Source: CAWABB01 sp963780165
Lineage (GTDB): Bacteria > Bacteroidota > Ignavibacteria > UBA10030 > UBA6906
Direction: 5' to 3'
NCBI GenBank assembly: GCA_963780165.1
Contig: CAWABB010000001.1
Location: forward strand, 2,294,001-2,358,000
Length of the DNA: 64,000 bases
Each line of letters opens with the position of its first letter. Within the stretch, counting starts at the first letter, position 1. The notes beneath the pieces were generated by a model that made no database searches, was not told where the DNA came from, and was given only the letters and a program-made list of their open reading frames with translations. A program made the position numbers and the translations under genes. Shown one piece after another: positions 32,966 to 41,527 of the stretch.

Positions 32966-33882
32966 ATCGGGAGATCGCCTCCTGAGCCCCGGAACTTCTC
33001 GTGATGCCAGGATCTGGTCATCTCAAGCCAGAAGAACAGTCCGCGCCAGCGGCCGAGCGGAGCGTAGCGGCGCTCGATGGTCGTATCTTTCACCGCCCTG
33101 CCGCGGGTATGGAGCTTTGCATACTGACCCCGCACCCATGCATCCAGCCCGAGGTGGTCGTATCGTCCGAGCAATTTGAGCAGGTTTCCCGCGGCGTACG
33201 GGCCGACGCCCTTGATGGCCCGCAGTGTCTCGAAGAGCTCCGGGGCCGGGGCGGTCGAACTCCTCAGGGTCTCGAGAGCCAATTCGCCAGATGCCACGCG
33301 GCGCGAGAGTTCGAGGACGTACGGCGCTCTGTATCCCATACTGCACCGGGCCCGGAGCGCCTGCTCCGTACTTTCCGCGATGGAGCGCGGCTCGGGGAAT
33401 GCGCGCCGGCCTTCGTCGCTCTCCGCGCCAAACAGCCGGACCAGCTTTCCGACCATCGCCTCCGTAAGCGACCACGAGCAGTTGGTCGTGCAAATCATTT
33501 TCACGACATCCTCGTAGAGCGTAGGGGCGCGCAGCAAGCGTCCCGCCCCCGATGTCGCGATCCACCTGTACCCAGCATGTCGTCGTGCCGCGGCGTGGAA
33601 CTCGGAGAAATCTTCGTCCAGACGTAAACAGGTTTGCACCTGACGGCGGAGGTCCGTTCGCTCCTCGGTCGTGAGCACGGTGCGGCCCGTGTCGATCTGA
33701 ACGGCGGATCTGGTTCCGTGCATCGTGGCTGTTGCCAGCCGGCCTGATTGGAAGCGGAAGGTCCGGCGCAGCGTCTTCCGGTGCGGATCGCACTCGAACG
33801 GAGGGAGGACAGCCCACCCGTGACTGAGCACTGTCCGCCAGAAGTCGAACCCGCGGGGGACGCGGAGTGTCAGGCCGTTCAC
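32962..33882 (-). CDS. HhH-GPD superfamily DNA glycosylase
   Basis: A 306-residue base-excision repair glycosylase of the helix-hairpin-helix GPD superfamily. The HhH motif is LRAIKGVGPYAAGNLLKLLG with the catalytic Asp about 10 residues further in HLGLDAWVRG. The region PTLYEDVVKMICTTNCSWSLT matches the AlkA/OGG-like core. The GTG start at 33882 forms a GTGA overlap with the stop of the DUF1028 gene; the longer frame upstream is only a shadow of that gene. Lesion specificity cannot be told. The 4Fe-4S cluster cysteines of Nth/MutY are absent. Confidence 0.86.
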   Translation of the reverse strand: MNGLTLRVPRGFDFWRTVLSHGWAVLPPFECDPHRKTLRRTFRFQSGRLATATMHGTRSAVQIDTGRTVLTTEERTDLRRQVQTCLRLDEDFSEFHAAARRHAGYRWIATSGAGRLLRAPTLYEDVVKMICTTNCSWSLTEAMVGKLVRLFGAESDEGRRAFPEPRSIAESTEQALRARCSMGYRAPYVLELSRRVASGELALETLRSSTAPAPELFETLRAIKGVGPYAAGNLLKLLGRYDHLGLDAWVRGQYAKLHTRGRAVKDTTIERRYAPLGRWRGLFFWLEMTRSWHHEKFRGSGGDLPI

Positions 33883-34886
33883 CGCGGGGCGACGGAAAGG
33901 ATGCGTGTGAGGGTCGCTTCGTCCGCCGTCAGCGTCCCCGAGGCCGGAAGCCGTGGGACGAGCGTGGCCCAGTCGGGGTCTGCCTTGAAGACGGCCTCGA
34001 AGATAGGGAGCGATTCGGCGGTGCGTCCGGCATTGACGAGCGCGACGGCGTGCCAGAACTTCATTTCGAGATTGTCCGGGAACATGGCTTCCGCGGCGGA
34101 GTACGCTGTGAGCGCCCCGTCCACATCGCCGTGTTCGACCGCCAGGTCTCCCCGGTTCATGTAGTCGTACGCGCGGTGCACGCGGATGAGCCGGCGCAGC
34201 TCCACCAGCGGGGCGTCGTGATCCTCGACGCGGAGCTCCATGATGCGGTCGGCCCACGGCTTGCCGGTCGACACGCCTTTCACGATCAGGATCGCCGCAG
34301 ATTGCTTTCCGCGAATGTCGCCCCCCGCCTGCTCGGCGGCCTCAAGGGCGGCAAGCATACGGTCGGCGAGGTCTCCCGAGGCTGATGCAAACGCATTCGA
34401 CATCGCCCCCCAGATCTTGTCGTTGGACATCAGGTTCGCCTGCACGGAGTATCGCCGTCCGGCGATGTGCCCGGCTCCCTGAATGCACCTCGCTCCCGTG
34501 TGAGTCGCTACGTTTCCCTGCGCGTCGATCATCGCGACCTGCCGGACGTCCCGGCCAGGATCGGCGGCCAGCAAACCGTCAAGCGCCTGCCGGGCGGTCT
34601 TTCCTCCGCGCATCAACGTCAGCCCGAGAGGTCCGTATGCCGGATCGACAAACGATTGTGTTGCGACCGCGCCCACTCCCGCTTCGGCCCAGGTTACCAG
34701 GCTCCCGACCGAGAACCAGTGGGACTGGACCGCCACGCCCAGGTCCCCCGTGACGGAGTCCTGGGCGACGATCGAATAGGTGTGGACGGGTCGCACGGAG
34801 CTCGCGTCCTGCGCGCGCGCGTCCGTGGACGATGCGGCAAGGACTGCCGCAACCAGCGTGGCGGAGAGAGAACGGAAACGTGTCAT
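33879..34886 (-). CDS. Secreted DUF1028 protein with a TPR-like C-terminus
   Basis: A 335-residue protein with a signal peptide (about 1-25, ending ARA-Q). The DUF1028 domain, an Ntn-hydrolase-like fold, covers about 34-230: HTYSIVAQDSVTGDLGVAVQSHWFSVGS, AVATQSFVDPAYGPLGLTLM, HTGARCIQGAGH and YSVQANLMSNDKIWGAM. The C-terminal 100 residues look like two TPR units (AYDYMNRGDLAVEHGDVDGAL). Function is unknown; autoproteolytic amidase activity has been proposed from the fold. First gene of the coupled chain DUF1028-glycosylase-small ORF-peptidase. Confidence 0.87.
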   Translation of the reverse strand: MTRFRSLSATLVAAVLAASSTDARAQDASSVRPVHTYSIVAQDSVTGDLGVAVQSHWFSVGSLVTWAEAGVGAVATQSFVDPAYGPLGLTLMRGGKTARQALDGLLAADPGRDVRQVAMIDAQGNVATHTGARCIQGAGHIAGRRYSVQANLMSNDKIWGAMSNAFASASGDLADRMLAALEAAEQAGGDIRGKQSAAILIVKGVSTGKPWADRIMELRVEDHDAPLVELRRLIRVHRAYDYMNRGDLAVEHGDVDGALTAYSAAEAMFPDNLEMKFWHAVALVNAGRTAESLPIFEAVFKADPDWATLVPRLPASGTLTADEATLTRILSVAPR

Positions 34887-35003
34887 TGGTGGACTCCTCA
34901 GGGACCCGTTGCGGCGTCAATGCCGGGAGGCGACGTCGTGAGGAAAAGGGTGTTCAGCTTGCGGTGATGCTGAGATGGTCATGACCCCGGCCGTGCGCGT
35001 GTC

Positions 35004-35507
35004 CTACAGTCCGGGGGGAAGCATACCGTACGCCGCCCATTCCTGCCGTGCGGGCCCGTACACGCCCGGGACGTCAAGACCCGCCTGCCGCATCAACACC
35101 GTCATCTGTCCGCGGTGGTGCGTCTGGTGGAGGACCATACTCTGGAGCGTGACGCCGCGTGCCCATTGCTCGCCGTACATATCGTCTTTGATCTTCAATG
35201 TCTCGTCGGTCCAGTGCTTCTTGATCTGCTCCAGCAATGAGAGTGCGACAATGTTGTAGGCAGCAAAGAGTTCTTTGGCCGTGGCCGGGGCGGGAGCGTC
35301 CTCGCGGACTCCTTCCAGCGAGAGGCCGGTCCGCGACGCCATCTCCGGGATGGAGAGAACGATGTGCCATGCGATACGGCCCAGCGTTCGTCCCTGCGCG
35401 TCGACGCGTTGCGCGAGAGAAGCGGTAGTGATGTGCTTGAATACCTTCTGTGTCGCTTCGACCTCGTACGACCACAGACGCTCGAATTCACTGATGGAGC
35501 TGACCAT
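35004..35507 (-). CDS. DinB family protein
   Basis: A 167-residue four-helix-bundle protein of the DinB/YfiT superfamily. The metal-binding histidines are visible in RIAWHIVLSIPEM and in LHQTHHRGQMTVLMRQAG. Such proteins are thiol-dependent metal enzymes or of unknown function. The tail WAAYGMLPPGL is typical of the subgroup. It stands alone on the minus strand between two repair-related gene groups. Confidence 0.88.
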   Translation of the reverse strand: MVSSISEFERLWSYEVEATQKVFKHITTASLAQRVDAQGRTLGRIAWHIVLSIPEMASRTGLSLEGVREDAPAPATAKELFAAYNIVALSLLEQIKKHWTDETLKIKDDMYGEQWARGVTLQSMVLHQTHHRGQMTVLMRQAGLDVPGVYGPARQEWAAYGMLPPGL

Positions 35508-35650
35508 ACGATTCCATCGAGGTTGGTGTGGGGGACCCGCGGTCCCGAAAGATACGCCGAAGCGACGCGAATCGCAATCTCCGGTCCGGCGCCCGCAGGT
35601 TCTCGGTCAAAGCATCCCGACGGTTCGCGCTCAAGGCACCGGGCGGCCGG

Positions 35651-36502
35651 CTACCCTCCAGTCGTCCGCCAATCAATGAAATGCCGGCGCGTGGCGGGCT
35701 GGCAGGAGGGACAGAAATACACATCGCGTCCCCGTACTCCTTCCCGTCGAATCGTGGTGCCGCACCGAGGGCACGGCTCGCCGTGCCTGTTCCGAACGCG
35801 CATGTGCCCGCGCACTTTCACGTGGATGGGCTGCGCAGCATCCCGCACCGCCGCGGCACCCCACGCCAGCGTCCTGGTGACCGCCCGGAAGAGGGCGCCA
35901 AGCTGGTCGGGCGTGAGCGAGGCGACGAGTGTTTTCGGGTGGATCTGTGCCTCAAAGAGGATCTCGTCCGCGTACGCGTTCCCGATCGCACTGAGGATCG
36001 AGTGGTCGTTGATGAACACGCGCACCTGTTTCCGGCGGTGGCGGCCGGCGAGCGTCACGAACAGTTCTTCCGTGAATGCGACGGACAGGACATCGATCCC
36101 CTGCGCGCCGAAGCGCGGGACGGAGGATGCTTCATCGCTCCGGACGATGTAGACCTTCGCCATCTTTTCGTCATCGCAGAGGTTCAGTCGCGCGCCATTG
36201 TCGAGCGTCAGGGAGAGGCAGAGATGACCCAGCGCCCTCGTGCCCGGCTGCTGCAGCTGGAGCCGGCCCGCGAGCATCAGGTTGATGATCAGGTCGACGC
36301 CGCCGTCGGTAGCGAGCCGGATGAACGGGCCGCGGAGCGACACCTCCGTGAAGCTCAATCCTGCGAGAAGGTCGGAGGGCGGTCGATCGATGAAGGACCG
36401 CAGCACCACGGGCTGGCGGACCTGGACCGCGGTCACTCGGCGGCCGCTCAGGTCTGCCTGCAGGCGAGGCTGCATGTACAGGAGGTCGGGGAGTTCGGGC
36501 AT
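35651..36502 (-). CDS. Fpg/Nei family DNA glycosylase
   Basis: A 283-residue formamidopyrimidine/endonuclease VIII-type glycosylase. It begins MPELPDL, giving the catalytic N-terminal Pro and the following Glu after Met removal. The H2TH region has SAIGNAYADEILFEAQIHP, and the C-terminal zinc finger is CPRCGTTIRREGVRG...YFCPSC. It excises oxidised bases and cleaves the strand. Start at 36502 is fixed by the MPELP motif. Divergent from the deacetylase-like gene. Confidence 0.93.
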   Translation of the reverse strand: MPELPDLLYMQPRLQADLSGRRVTAVQVRQPVVLRSFIDRPPSDLLAGLSFTEVSLRGPFIRLATDGGVDLIINLMLAGRLQLQQPGTRALGHLCLSLTLDNGARLNLCDDEKMAKVYIVRSDEASSVPRFGAQGIDVLSVAFTEELFVTLAGRHRRKQVRVFINDHSILSAIGNAYADEILFEAQIHPKTLVASLTPDQLGALFRAVTRTLAWGAAAVRDAAQPIHVKVRGHMRVRNRHGEPCPRCGTTIRREGVRGRDVYFCPSCQPATRRHFIDWRTTGG

Positions 36503-36597
36503 GGGTGGATGTCGGGCGCGTCCGCAGCGCGCGTGTTCGCTCGAGCCATTGCGCGCTCCTGATGAATATATCAACGCCCTGCACAGGAGGCAAGATG

Positions 36598-36625
36598 TTG
36601 CACCTGTGGGCGCAGCTGCTATCTT
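36598..36625 (+). promoter_or_regulatory. Predicted promoter of the deacetylase-like gene
   Basis: TTGCAC and TATCTT spaced by 16 bp. Transcription is predicted at about 36632, which coincides with an in-frame ATG; the better-looking protein start is 57 bp further. Confidence 0.55.
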
Positions 36626-36688
36626 GGGGACATGCATGGCGTGGAGGGGGGGACTCCTGCTCCGTATGCTCATTCCGGCAAGGTGACC

Positions 36689-37636
36689 ATGGACGACCTG
36701 TCCAAGCGCTCGATAGGGTTGTGCTCGGACGAGCGATTCCTCGAGCATCTGACGCCTCCCGGTCATCCCGAGCGGCCGGATCGAGTCCGGCGCCTGGTGC
36801 AGCATCTCCGCGACACGGGATTGTTCGGCCGGCTGCAGCAGATTCCCCCGAGATCCGCACGCACGGAGGAACTCGAAGCGGTCCACACGCGCTACCATAT
36901 CCTGCGCATCAAGCGGATCTGTGAGGCGGGAGGAGGGACGCTCGATGCGGGAGACACGCATGCTTCGCCGGCCTCGTACCGGGTGGCGCTTCTGGCCGCG
37001 GGCTCGGTGTTGAGCTGCATCGACGCGGTCCTGACCGGATCTGTACGCGCAGCGTTCTGCGCCGTGCGCCCGCCCGGGCACCATGCCGAGTGCGACGAGC
37101 CGAAGGGGTTCTGCCTGTTCAACAACGTCGCAGTAGGGGCGCGATATGCGCAGCACCGGCACAGGATCGCACGGGTGGCCATTCTCGACTGGGATGTCCA
37201 TCACGGGAACGGGACGCAACACATCTTTGAGGACGACCCGTCGGTTCTGTACATCAGCCTGCACCAGTATCCGTTCTATCCGGGCACGGGCGCGGCATCA
37301 GAGCGGGGACGTGGGGTGGGCGAGGGGACGACGCTGAACATTCCGCTGCCTGCCGGGACAGACGAGAGCCGCTATCGCGAGGAGTTTGCTACGAGGGTGG
37401 TGCCGGCGCTCAGGGATTTCGCGCCGGGGCTTCTGTTGATCTCTGCTGGATTCGACGCGCACCGGGACGACCCGCTTGCCGATCTGCGTCTGACGGAGTC
37501 ATCGTTCGGAGAGCTCACGCGCCAGGTCGCGGGCATTGCCCCCGCAGTCTCGGTACTCGAGGGCGGCTACAACCTTGCCGCACTCGCACTCTCCGTTGAG
37601 CACCACCTGCGCGCGCTGATCGAGTCGGCCGGCTGA
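36689..37636 (+). CDS. Histone deacetylase family (acetoin/acetylpolyamine) amidohydrolase
   Basis: A 315-residue zinc deacetylase of the arginase-deacetylase fold. Motifs: HPERPDRV, the active-site RPPGHHAE, GFCLFNNVAVGARYA, the zinc ligands in ILDWDVHHGNGT and SAGFDAHRDDP, and the C-terminal LEGGYNL. Bacterial members deacetylate polyamines or act like AcuC. The ATG at 36689 gives the normal family N-terminus; an alternative ATG at 36632 would be leaderless and adds 19 residues of low protein character. It is divergent from the Fpg/Nei gene. Confidence 0.9.
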   Translation: MDDLSKRSIGLCSDERFLEHLTPPGHPERPDRVRRLVQHLRDTGLFGRLQQIPPRSARTEELEAVHTRYHILRIKRICEAGGGTLDAGDTHASPASYRVALLAAGSVLSCIDAVLTGSVRAAFCAVRPPGHHAECDEPKGFCLFNNVAVGARYAQHRHRIARVAILDWDVHHGNGTQHIFEDDPSVLYISLHQYPFYPGTGAASERGRGVGEGTTLNIPLPAGTDESRYREEFATRVVPALRDFAPGLLLISAGFDAHRDDPLADLRLTESSFGELTRQVAGIAPAVSVLEGGYNLAALALSVEHHLRALIESAG

Positions 37637-37641
37637 CGCCG

Positions 37642-38676
37642 TCATGGCACCGGTTCCCGGGCATACCACTCCCGGGTGAAATGGTGGACCGTGTTGCGTC
37701 CGGCGCGTTGTGCCTCGTAGAGCGCCCGTCGGGCGGTTGTCAGAAGATCCTCCGGGCTGATCCCGTTCTGCGGAAACGAGGCCACCCCCATGCTCACCGT
37801 GGAGCGAACCCCTGCCGCCGTATACGGATGCGCCGCGAGTTCCTCCCTGAGGCTGTTCGCCCGGTCGAGGGCGACGTCCAGATCGGTGTTCTCGAGCAGG
37901 AGGACGAACTCGTCGAACCCGTATCGGGCCACGCTGTCCGGTGCATGCGTGCGCGTCCGCACCAGGTCAGCCATCTCGCGCAGGAGCTGTCGGGAGCGGT
38001 CGTATCCGAATGTGTTGACGATCTGCTTGAAGTTATCGACATCCAGCAGCACGACGGCGACGCGGCCGTGGACTTCCTGTGCGCGGGCGACGGACGATCC
38101 GAGCTTCTCCAGGAACGGGAGATACTTCTCGAGCCCGGTCTCCTTATCCACACGTTCGAGTCGCAGGTTCTCTTCGAAGAGCCTGTCTTTGATGATCGCG
38201 ATACCGACGATGTCCGCGAACACCTGAAGCTTCTGCGCGTCCGTCTCCTCAAACGCATCCCCGCGGTCACTATCCATGAACAGATACCCCAGTGGACGCT
38301 CGTCGACGCTGATCTGAACCGCCACGCATGACCTGAACGGATGCTCCATCTGCATCTGTCGGCTCAGCCCCGGGTCTGCGTCCACGTCACGAATCAACAC
38401 GGGCCTCCCGGTCCATATCAGGCGTCCCACCGCCTCGGTCGCGATCATCCTGCGGAAGGACTTGCTGAACGTGAGGGAGATTCCCTCCGAGCTCTCAATG
38501 GTCAGGTACTCCGTCGACGGGTCGATGAGAACGATGGCGCACGACCGGCACCGGTACATGCGCACGAGGCGGTCGACGGTGAGCGACAGGACCTTCTCGG
38601 ACTGGTTCGTGGATCTCACGGACGCGAGGAGGTCGGCGATGAATCGGAAGCACTGCTCGCCGGGAATGTCGTACAT
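37642..38676 (-). CDS. GAF-GGDEF protein with degenerate cyclase site
   Basis: A 344-residue protein: GAF domain (about 15-165) and GGDEF domain (about 175-340). The signature is GFDEF at 253-257 in place of GGDEF, and the nucleotide-binding GHxxGD motif reads GYDRSR (about 224-229). The start motif DKETGLEKY and the metal-binding LDVDNFKQIV are kept. The enzyme is therefore probably inactive as a diguanylate cyclase and may be a GTP or c-di-GMP sensor. ATG at 38676 follows GGGAGG. Convergent with the deacetylase-like gene, 5 bp apart. Confidence 0.85.
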   Translation of the reverse strand: MYDIPGEQCFRFIADLLASVRSTNQSEKVLSLTVDRLVRMYRCRSCAIVLIDPSTEYLTIESSEGISLTFSKSFRRMIATEAVGRLIWTGRPVLIRDVDADPGLSRQMQMEHPFRSCVAVQISVDERPLGYLFMDSDRGDAFEETDAQKLQVFADIVGIAIIKDRLFEENLRLERVDKETGLEKYLPFLEKLGSSVARAQEVHGRVAVVLLDVDNFKQIVNTFGYDRSRQLLREMADLVRTRTHAPDSVARYGFDEFVLLLENTDLDVALDRANSLREELAAHPYTAAGVRSTVSMGVASFPQNGISPEDLLTTARRALYEAQRAGRNTVHHFTREWYAREPVP

Positions 38677-38847
38677 GGCTGCCTCCCTGACGGTGTGGAG
38701 GAATGCTGGGGTCGGGCTGATCGCGGGATGGGAAGAGGGCGAGGGCCCGTCTCCATGCCAGCAACATACGGACTGGCAGGGACAGAGGCAAAAGGATCGG
38801 GGGGGATGGGCATTCCCCCCTGCGATGCGGGAGGCGCATGGACGGGA

Positions 38848-38877
38848 TTGCATTTTGCTGGTGATTTCCACTTATTT
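38848..38877 (+). promoter_or_regulatory. Predicted promoter of the thiamine operon
   Basis: TTGCAT and TTATTT spaced by 18 bp place transcription at about 38884, the first base of the riboswitch P1 region. The rest of the gene-free stretch 38677-38847 holds nothing recognised. Confidence 0.5.
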
Positions 38878-38883
38878 TGATGA

Positions 38884-38974
38884 CTTCCGTTGGGGGTGTC
38901 CTGTCGGAAAGAGCGGGACTGAGAACACACCCCGGGAACCTGATCTGGATCATGCCAGCGTAGGAAAACGGAAC
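38884..38974 (+). promoter_or_regulatory. TPP riboswitch (THI element)
   Basis: All conserved parts of the thiamine-pyrophosphate riboswitch are present. P1 is TTCCGTT (38885-38891) with AACGGAA (38967-38973). GGGTGT pairs with ACACCC around the CTGAGA box (38919-38924). The GAACCTGATCTGGAT half and CATGCCAGCGTAGG (38951-38964) form the pyrophosphate helix arm. It senses TPP and should shut off the following TonB receptor, thiamine pyrophosphokinase and symporter genes when TPP is plentiful. Confidence 0.96.
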
Positions 38975-38995
38975 GACGGTCTTTTTCAGGCACAT

Positions 38996-39043
38996 CGCCG
39001 TCCGCTCCGCATGCTTCCGGCAGCGCGACGGCGTTTGTCGTTT
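38996..39043 (+). terminator. Predicted riboswitch-controlled terminator
   Basis: CGCCGTC-CGCT and AGCG-C-GACGGCG form an 11-bp stem with one bulge, followed by TTTGTCGTTT. The 5' arm contains CCGTC, which can pair instead with GACGG (38975-38979) next to the P1 3' strand, giving a plausible antiterminator. Confidence 0.5.
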
Positions 39044-39112
39044 GTGCACCGGGTGTTTTGCTTCCTGTGCTTTCCTCCGGCGGACGTCGCATATCGAATG
39101 GAGGGGGCAGAC

Positions 39113-41527
39113 ATGAGGCGGTATGTTGTGATTGCCGTGTGGCTCGCCGTTGCTGCGTGCACCGGCCGTGCAGAAGGGGTTGTGCGTGGAATGGTGTCTG
39201 ACCGTGAGTCCGGGCAGCCCATCGTGGGAGCCAATGTCGTTCTGGTGGGCACGAGCGTAGGGGCATCCACCACCATGGAAGGACGGTTTGCCTTCACGGC
39301 GCTCTCCGGCTCGTACACTCTCCGGATCTCGCATATCGGTCACGTTGCAGACGCGCGCGCCGTCACCCTGGCCGACGGCGACACCCTGACGCTGAACGTG
39401 TCCCTGACCCCCGCGGCGATCACCGCCCAGCCGATTACCGTCACCGCCATGCTCGGGCGACCGCGCGAGACCCCGGTTCCATTCAACGATCTCAAGGCGG
39501 AGGACCTCCGCGAGCAGTATACGGTTCAGGATGTGCCGGTGCTGCTGTCCGAGCTTCCCTCCACGACCTACTACTCCGAAAGCGGGACATCCACCGGCTA
39601 CACATACGTGAACATCCGCGGCTTCGACGCACGGCGCATCGCGGTGATGGTCAACGGCGTGCCGCAGAACGATCCGGAAGATCACAATGTGTACTGGCTC
39701 GACATGCCCGACCTCACGGCCAGCCTGGATGAGGTCGAGGTGCAGCGCGGCGCCGGAAGTGCCTTCTACGGTCCGCCCGCGATCGGCGGGTCGATCAACC
39801 TCGTGACGAGAAACATCGGTGCGGAGCGATCACTGGAGCTGTCGGGAGGGTACGGGAGCTACAACACGAAGAGGTTCTCCGCGTCGGCGAGCTCGGGGTT
39901 GATCGAGGATCGATACGCGATTCATGCCCGCTTGTCCATGATTCAGAGCGACGGCTATCGCGATCGGGCGTGGGTCGACTACAAAAGCTATTTCCTGGGT
40001 CTCGCACGCTATGACGGGACCATGACGACGCAGATCCATCTGTACGGCGGCCCCGTCGCCGACGGTCTCGCGTTCTACGGGATTCCGAAATCAGACGTGA
40101 AGGACCGTGAGAAGCGCCGCGCGAATCCGATTATGCGCCCGGAGGAGCTGGAGAATTTTTCGCAGCCGCATTTCGAGGTGCTGCATGAGTGGCGCCTCGG
40201 TCCGATATTGACGCTCAATAATACGATCTTCTACGTACGGGGCGACGGGTTCTTCGACTATGACGGTTCGTGGGCGCCGTATTCGTACTTCCGCGTGACG
40301 CCGGACGCAGGCTTCCCGGTACAGGGCGATCCGGATACGCTCTACGTTCCCGGGGCGCTGATCCGCGCGCACGTCACCAATAGCCAGGCGGGTTGGCTGC
40401 CGCGGCTCACGTGGCGACAAGGGGCCGGCGAGATTGTCGCGGGTGGCGAGCTGCGGTTCCACGGCTCGCACCATTGGGGGCGGCTGCAGCACTTCGAGAG
40501 CGCGCTCGTCGATATTCCATACGATTATCACTACTACGACTACAAGGGGGCGAAGGATATCGCCTCCATGTACGTGCACGGGCTGCTGAGCCCGGCGCCC
40601 GACCTGACCGTGATGGCGAACGTCCAGTATGCGTACAATGCATACCGCCTGTATGACGAACAGTTCGTTGGGAACGATTTCACGGTGCCGTATCATTTCG
40701 TGAACCCCCGCGTCGGCGTGAACTACAATATGACCAGCACCTGGAATACCTATCTGAGCGCTGCATACACATCGCGCGAGCCCCGGCTGAAGAACCTGTA
40801 CGATGCGGCCGAATCCAGCACACCTCCGTCGTGGGGGAGCGTGACCCCCCAGTTTGCCGTCCTCCCCGACGGATCGTATGATTTCGACGAACCGCTCGTG
40901 AAGCCGGAACGTCTCACGGATCTCGAAGTCGGACTCGGGTACCGGAGCGATGGTGCGACCGCGTCTGCGAACCTCTACTGGATGGAGTTTACCGATGAGA
41001 TCGTGCGCAGCGGGCAGGTGGATCGGTTCGGGCAGCCCATCACGGGGAACGCCGACCGCACCCGGCATTACGGGCTGGAGCTTTCTGGATCCGTGCTCGC
41101 GCCGGCCGGCTTCGAAGTGGCCGCCAACGCAACCGTCAGCAGAAACCAGTTCGTGCGTCACACCGACTACTCCACCGGAGCAGGCATGACGCTGGACGGT
41201 AATCCGATCGCCGGCTTCCCGGATCTGCTGGCGAACCTGCGGTTGACCTGGAGGGGCGGTCCGGCCGCCGTGTCGTGCAGCGGGAGGTACCAGGGGAAGT
41301 TCTACACCGATAACTTCAAGAACGACAACAACACTGTTGACCCCTTCTTCGTGGTCAACGCGTGGGCATCATATCGCATCGGAGGAGCATCAGCAATGCC
41401 ATCCCTCGAAATCCGGTTGCAGGTGAACAATCTCTTCGATGCGCTGTACGCCACCTACGGCGAGGGCGAGCAGTTCTTCGTTGGCGCTGAGCGGAACGCG
41501 TTCCTGAATCTGGCGGTGAGCATATGA
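39113..41527 (+). CDS. TonB-dependent outer-membrane receptor, predicted thiamine receptor
   Basis: An 804-residue receptor. A signal peptide (about 1-20) is followed by a carboxypeptidase-like beta-sandwich (about 22-100, RGMVSDRESGQPIVGANVVL), a plug domain (about 130-240, VNIRGFDARRIAVMVNGVP and GSINLVTR) and a 22-strand type barrel ending in a hydrophobic residue. The ATG at 39113 follows GGAGGGGG. Placement behind a TPP riboswitch and ahead of thiamine pyrophosphokinase identifies the ligand as thiamine or a precursor; this follows the Omr1 precedent in Bacteroidetes. Overlaps the kinase start as ATGA. Confidence 0.92.
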   Translation: MRRYVVIAVWLAVAACTGRAEGVVRGMVSDRESGQPIVGANVVLVGTSVGASTTMEGRFAFTALSGSYTLRISHIGHVADARAVTLADGDTLTLNVSLTPAAITAQPITVTAMLGRPRETPVPFNDLKAEDLREQYTVQDVPVLLSELPSTTYYSESGTSTGYTYVNIRGFDARRIAVMVNGVPQNDPEDHNVYWLDMPDLTASLDEVEVQRGAGSAFYGPPAIGGSINLVTRNIGAERSLELSGGYGSYNTKRFSASASSGLIEDRYAIHARLSMIQSDGYRDRAWVDYKSYFLGLARYDGTMTTQIHLYGGPVADGLAFYGIPKSDVKDREKRRANPIMRPEELENFSQPHFEVLHEWRLGPILTLNNTIFYVRGDGFFDYDGSWAPYSYFRVTPDAGFPVQGDPDTLYVPGALIRAHVTNSQAGWLPRLTWRQGAGEIVAGGELRFHGSHHWGRLQHFESALVDIPYDYHYYDYKGAKDIASMYVHGLLSPAPDLTVMANVQYAYNAYRLYDEQFVGNDFTVPYHFVNPRVGVNYNMTSTWNTYLSAAYTSREPRLKNLYDAAESSTPPSWGSVTPQFAVLPDGSYDFDEPLVKPERLTDLEVGLGYRSDGATASANLYWMEFTDEIVRSGQVDRFGQPITGNADRTRHYGLELSGSVLAPAGFEVAANATVSRNQFVRHTDYSTGAGMTLDGNPIAGFPDLLANLRLTWRGGPAAVSCSGRYQGKFYTDNFKNDNNTVDPFFVVNAWASYRIGGASAMPSLEIRLQVNNLFDALYATYGEGEQFFVGAERNAFLNLAVSI

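Noticed and set aside
35528..36562. 344-codon plus-strand frame opposite the Fpg/Nei gene
   Set aside because: The minus strand has MPELP and the zinc finger; the plus frame shows no family features.
36632..36688. Upstream ATG as the start of the deacetylase-like gene
   Set aside because: The extra 19 residues are not family-like; but the predicted transcription start coincides with this ATG, so it is not excluded.
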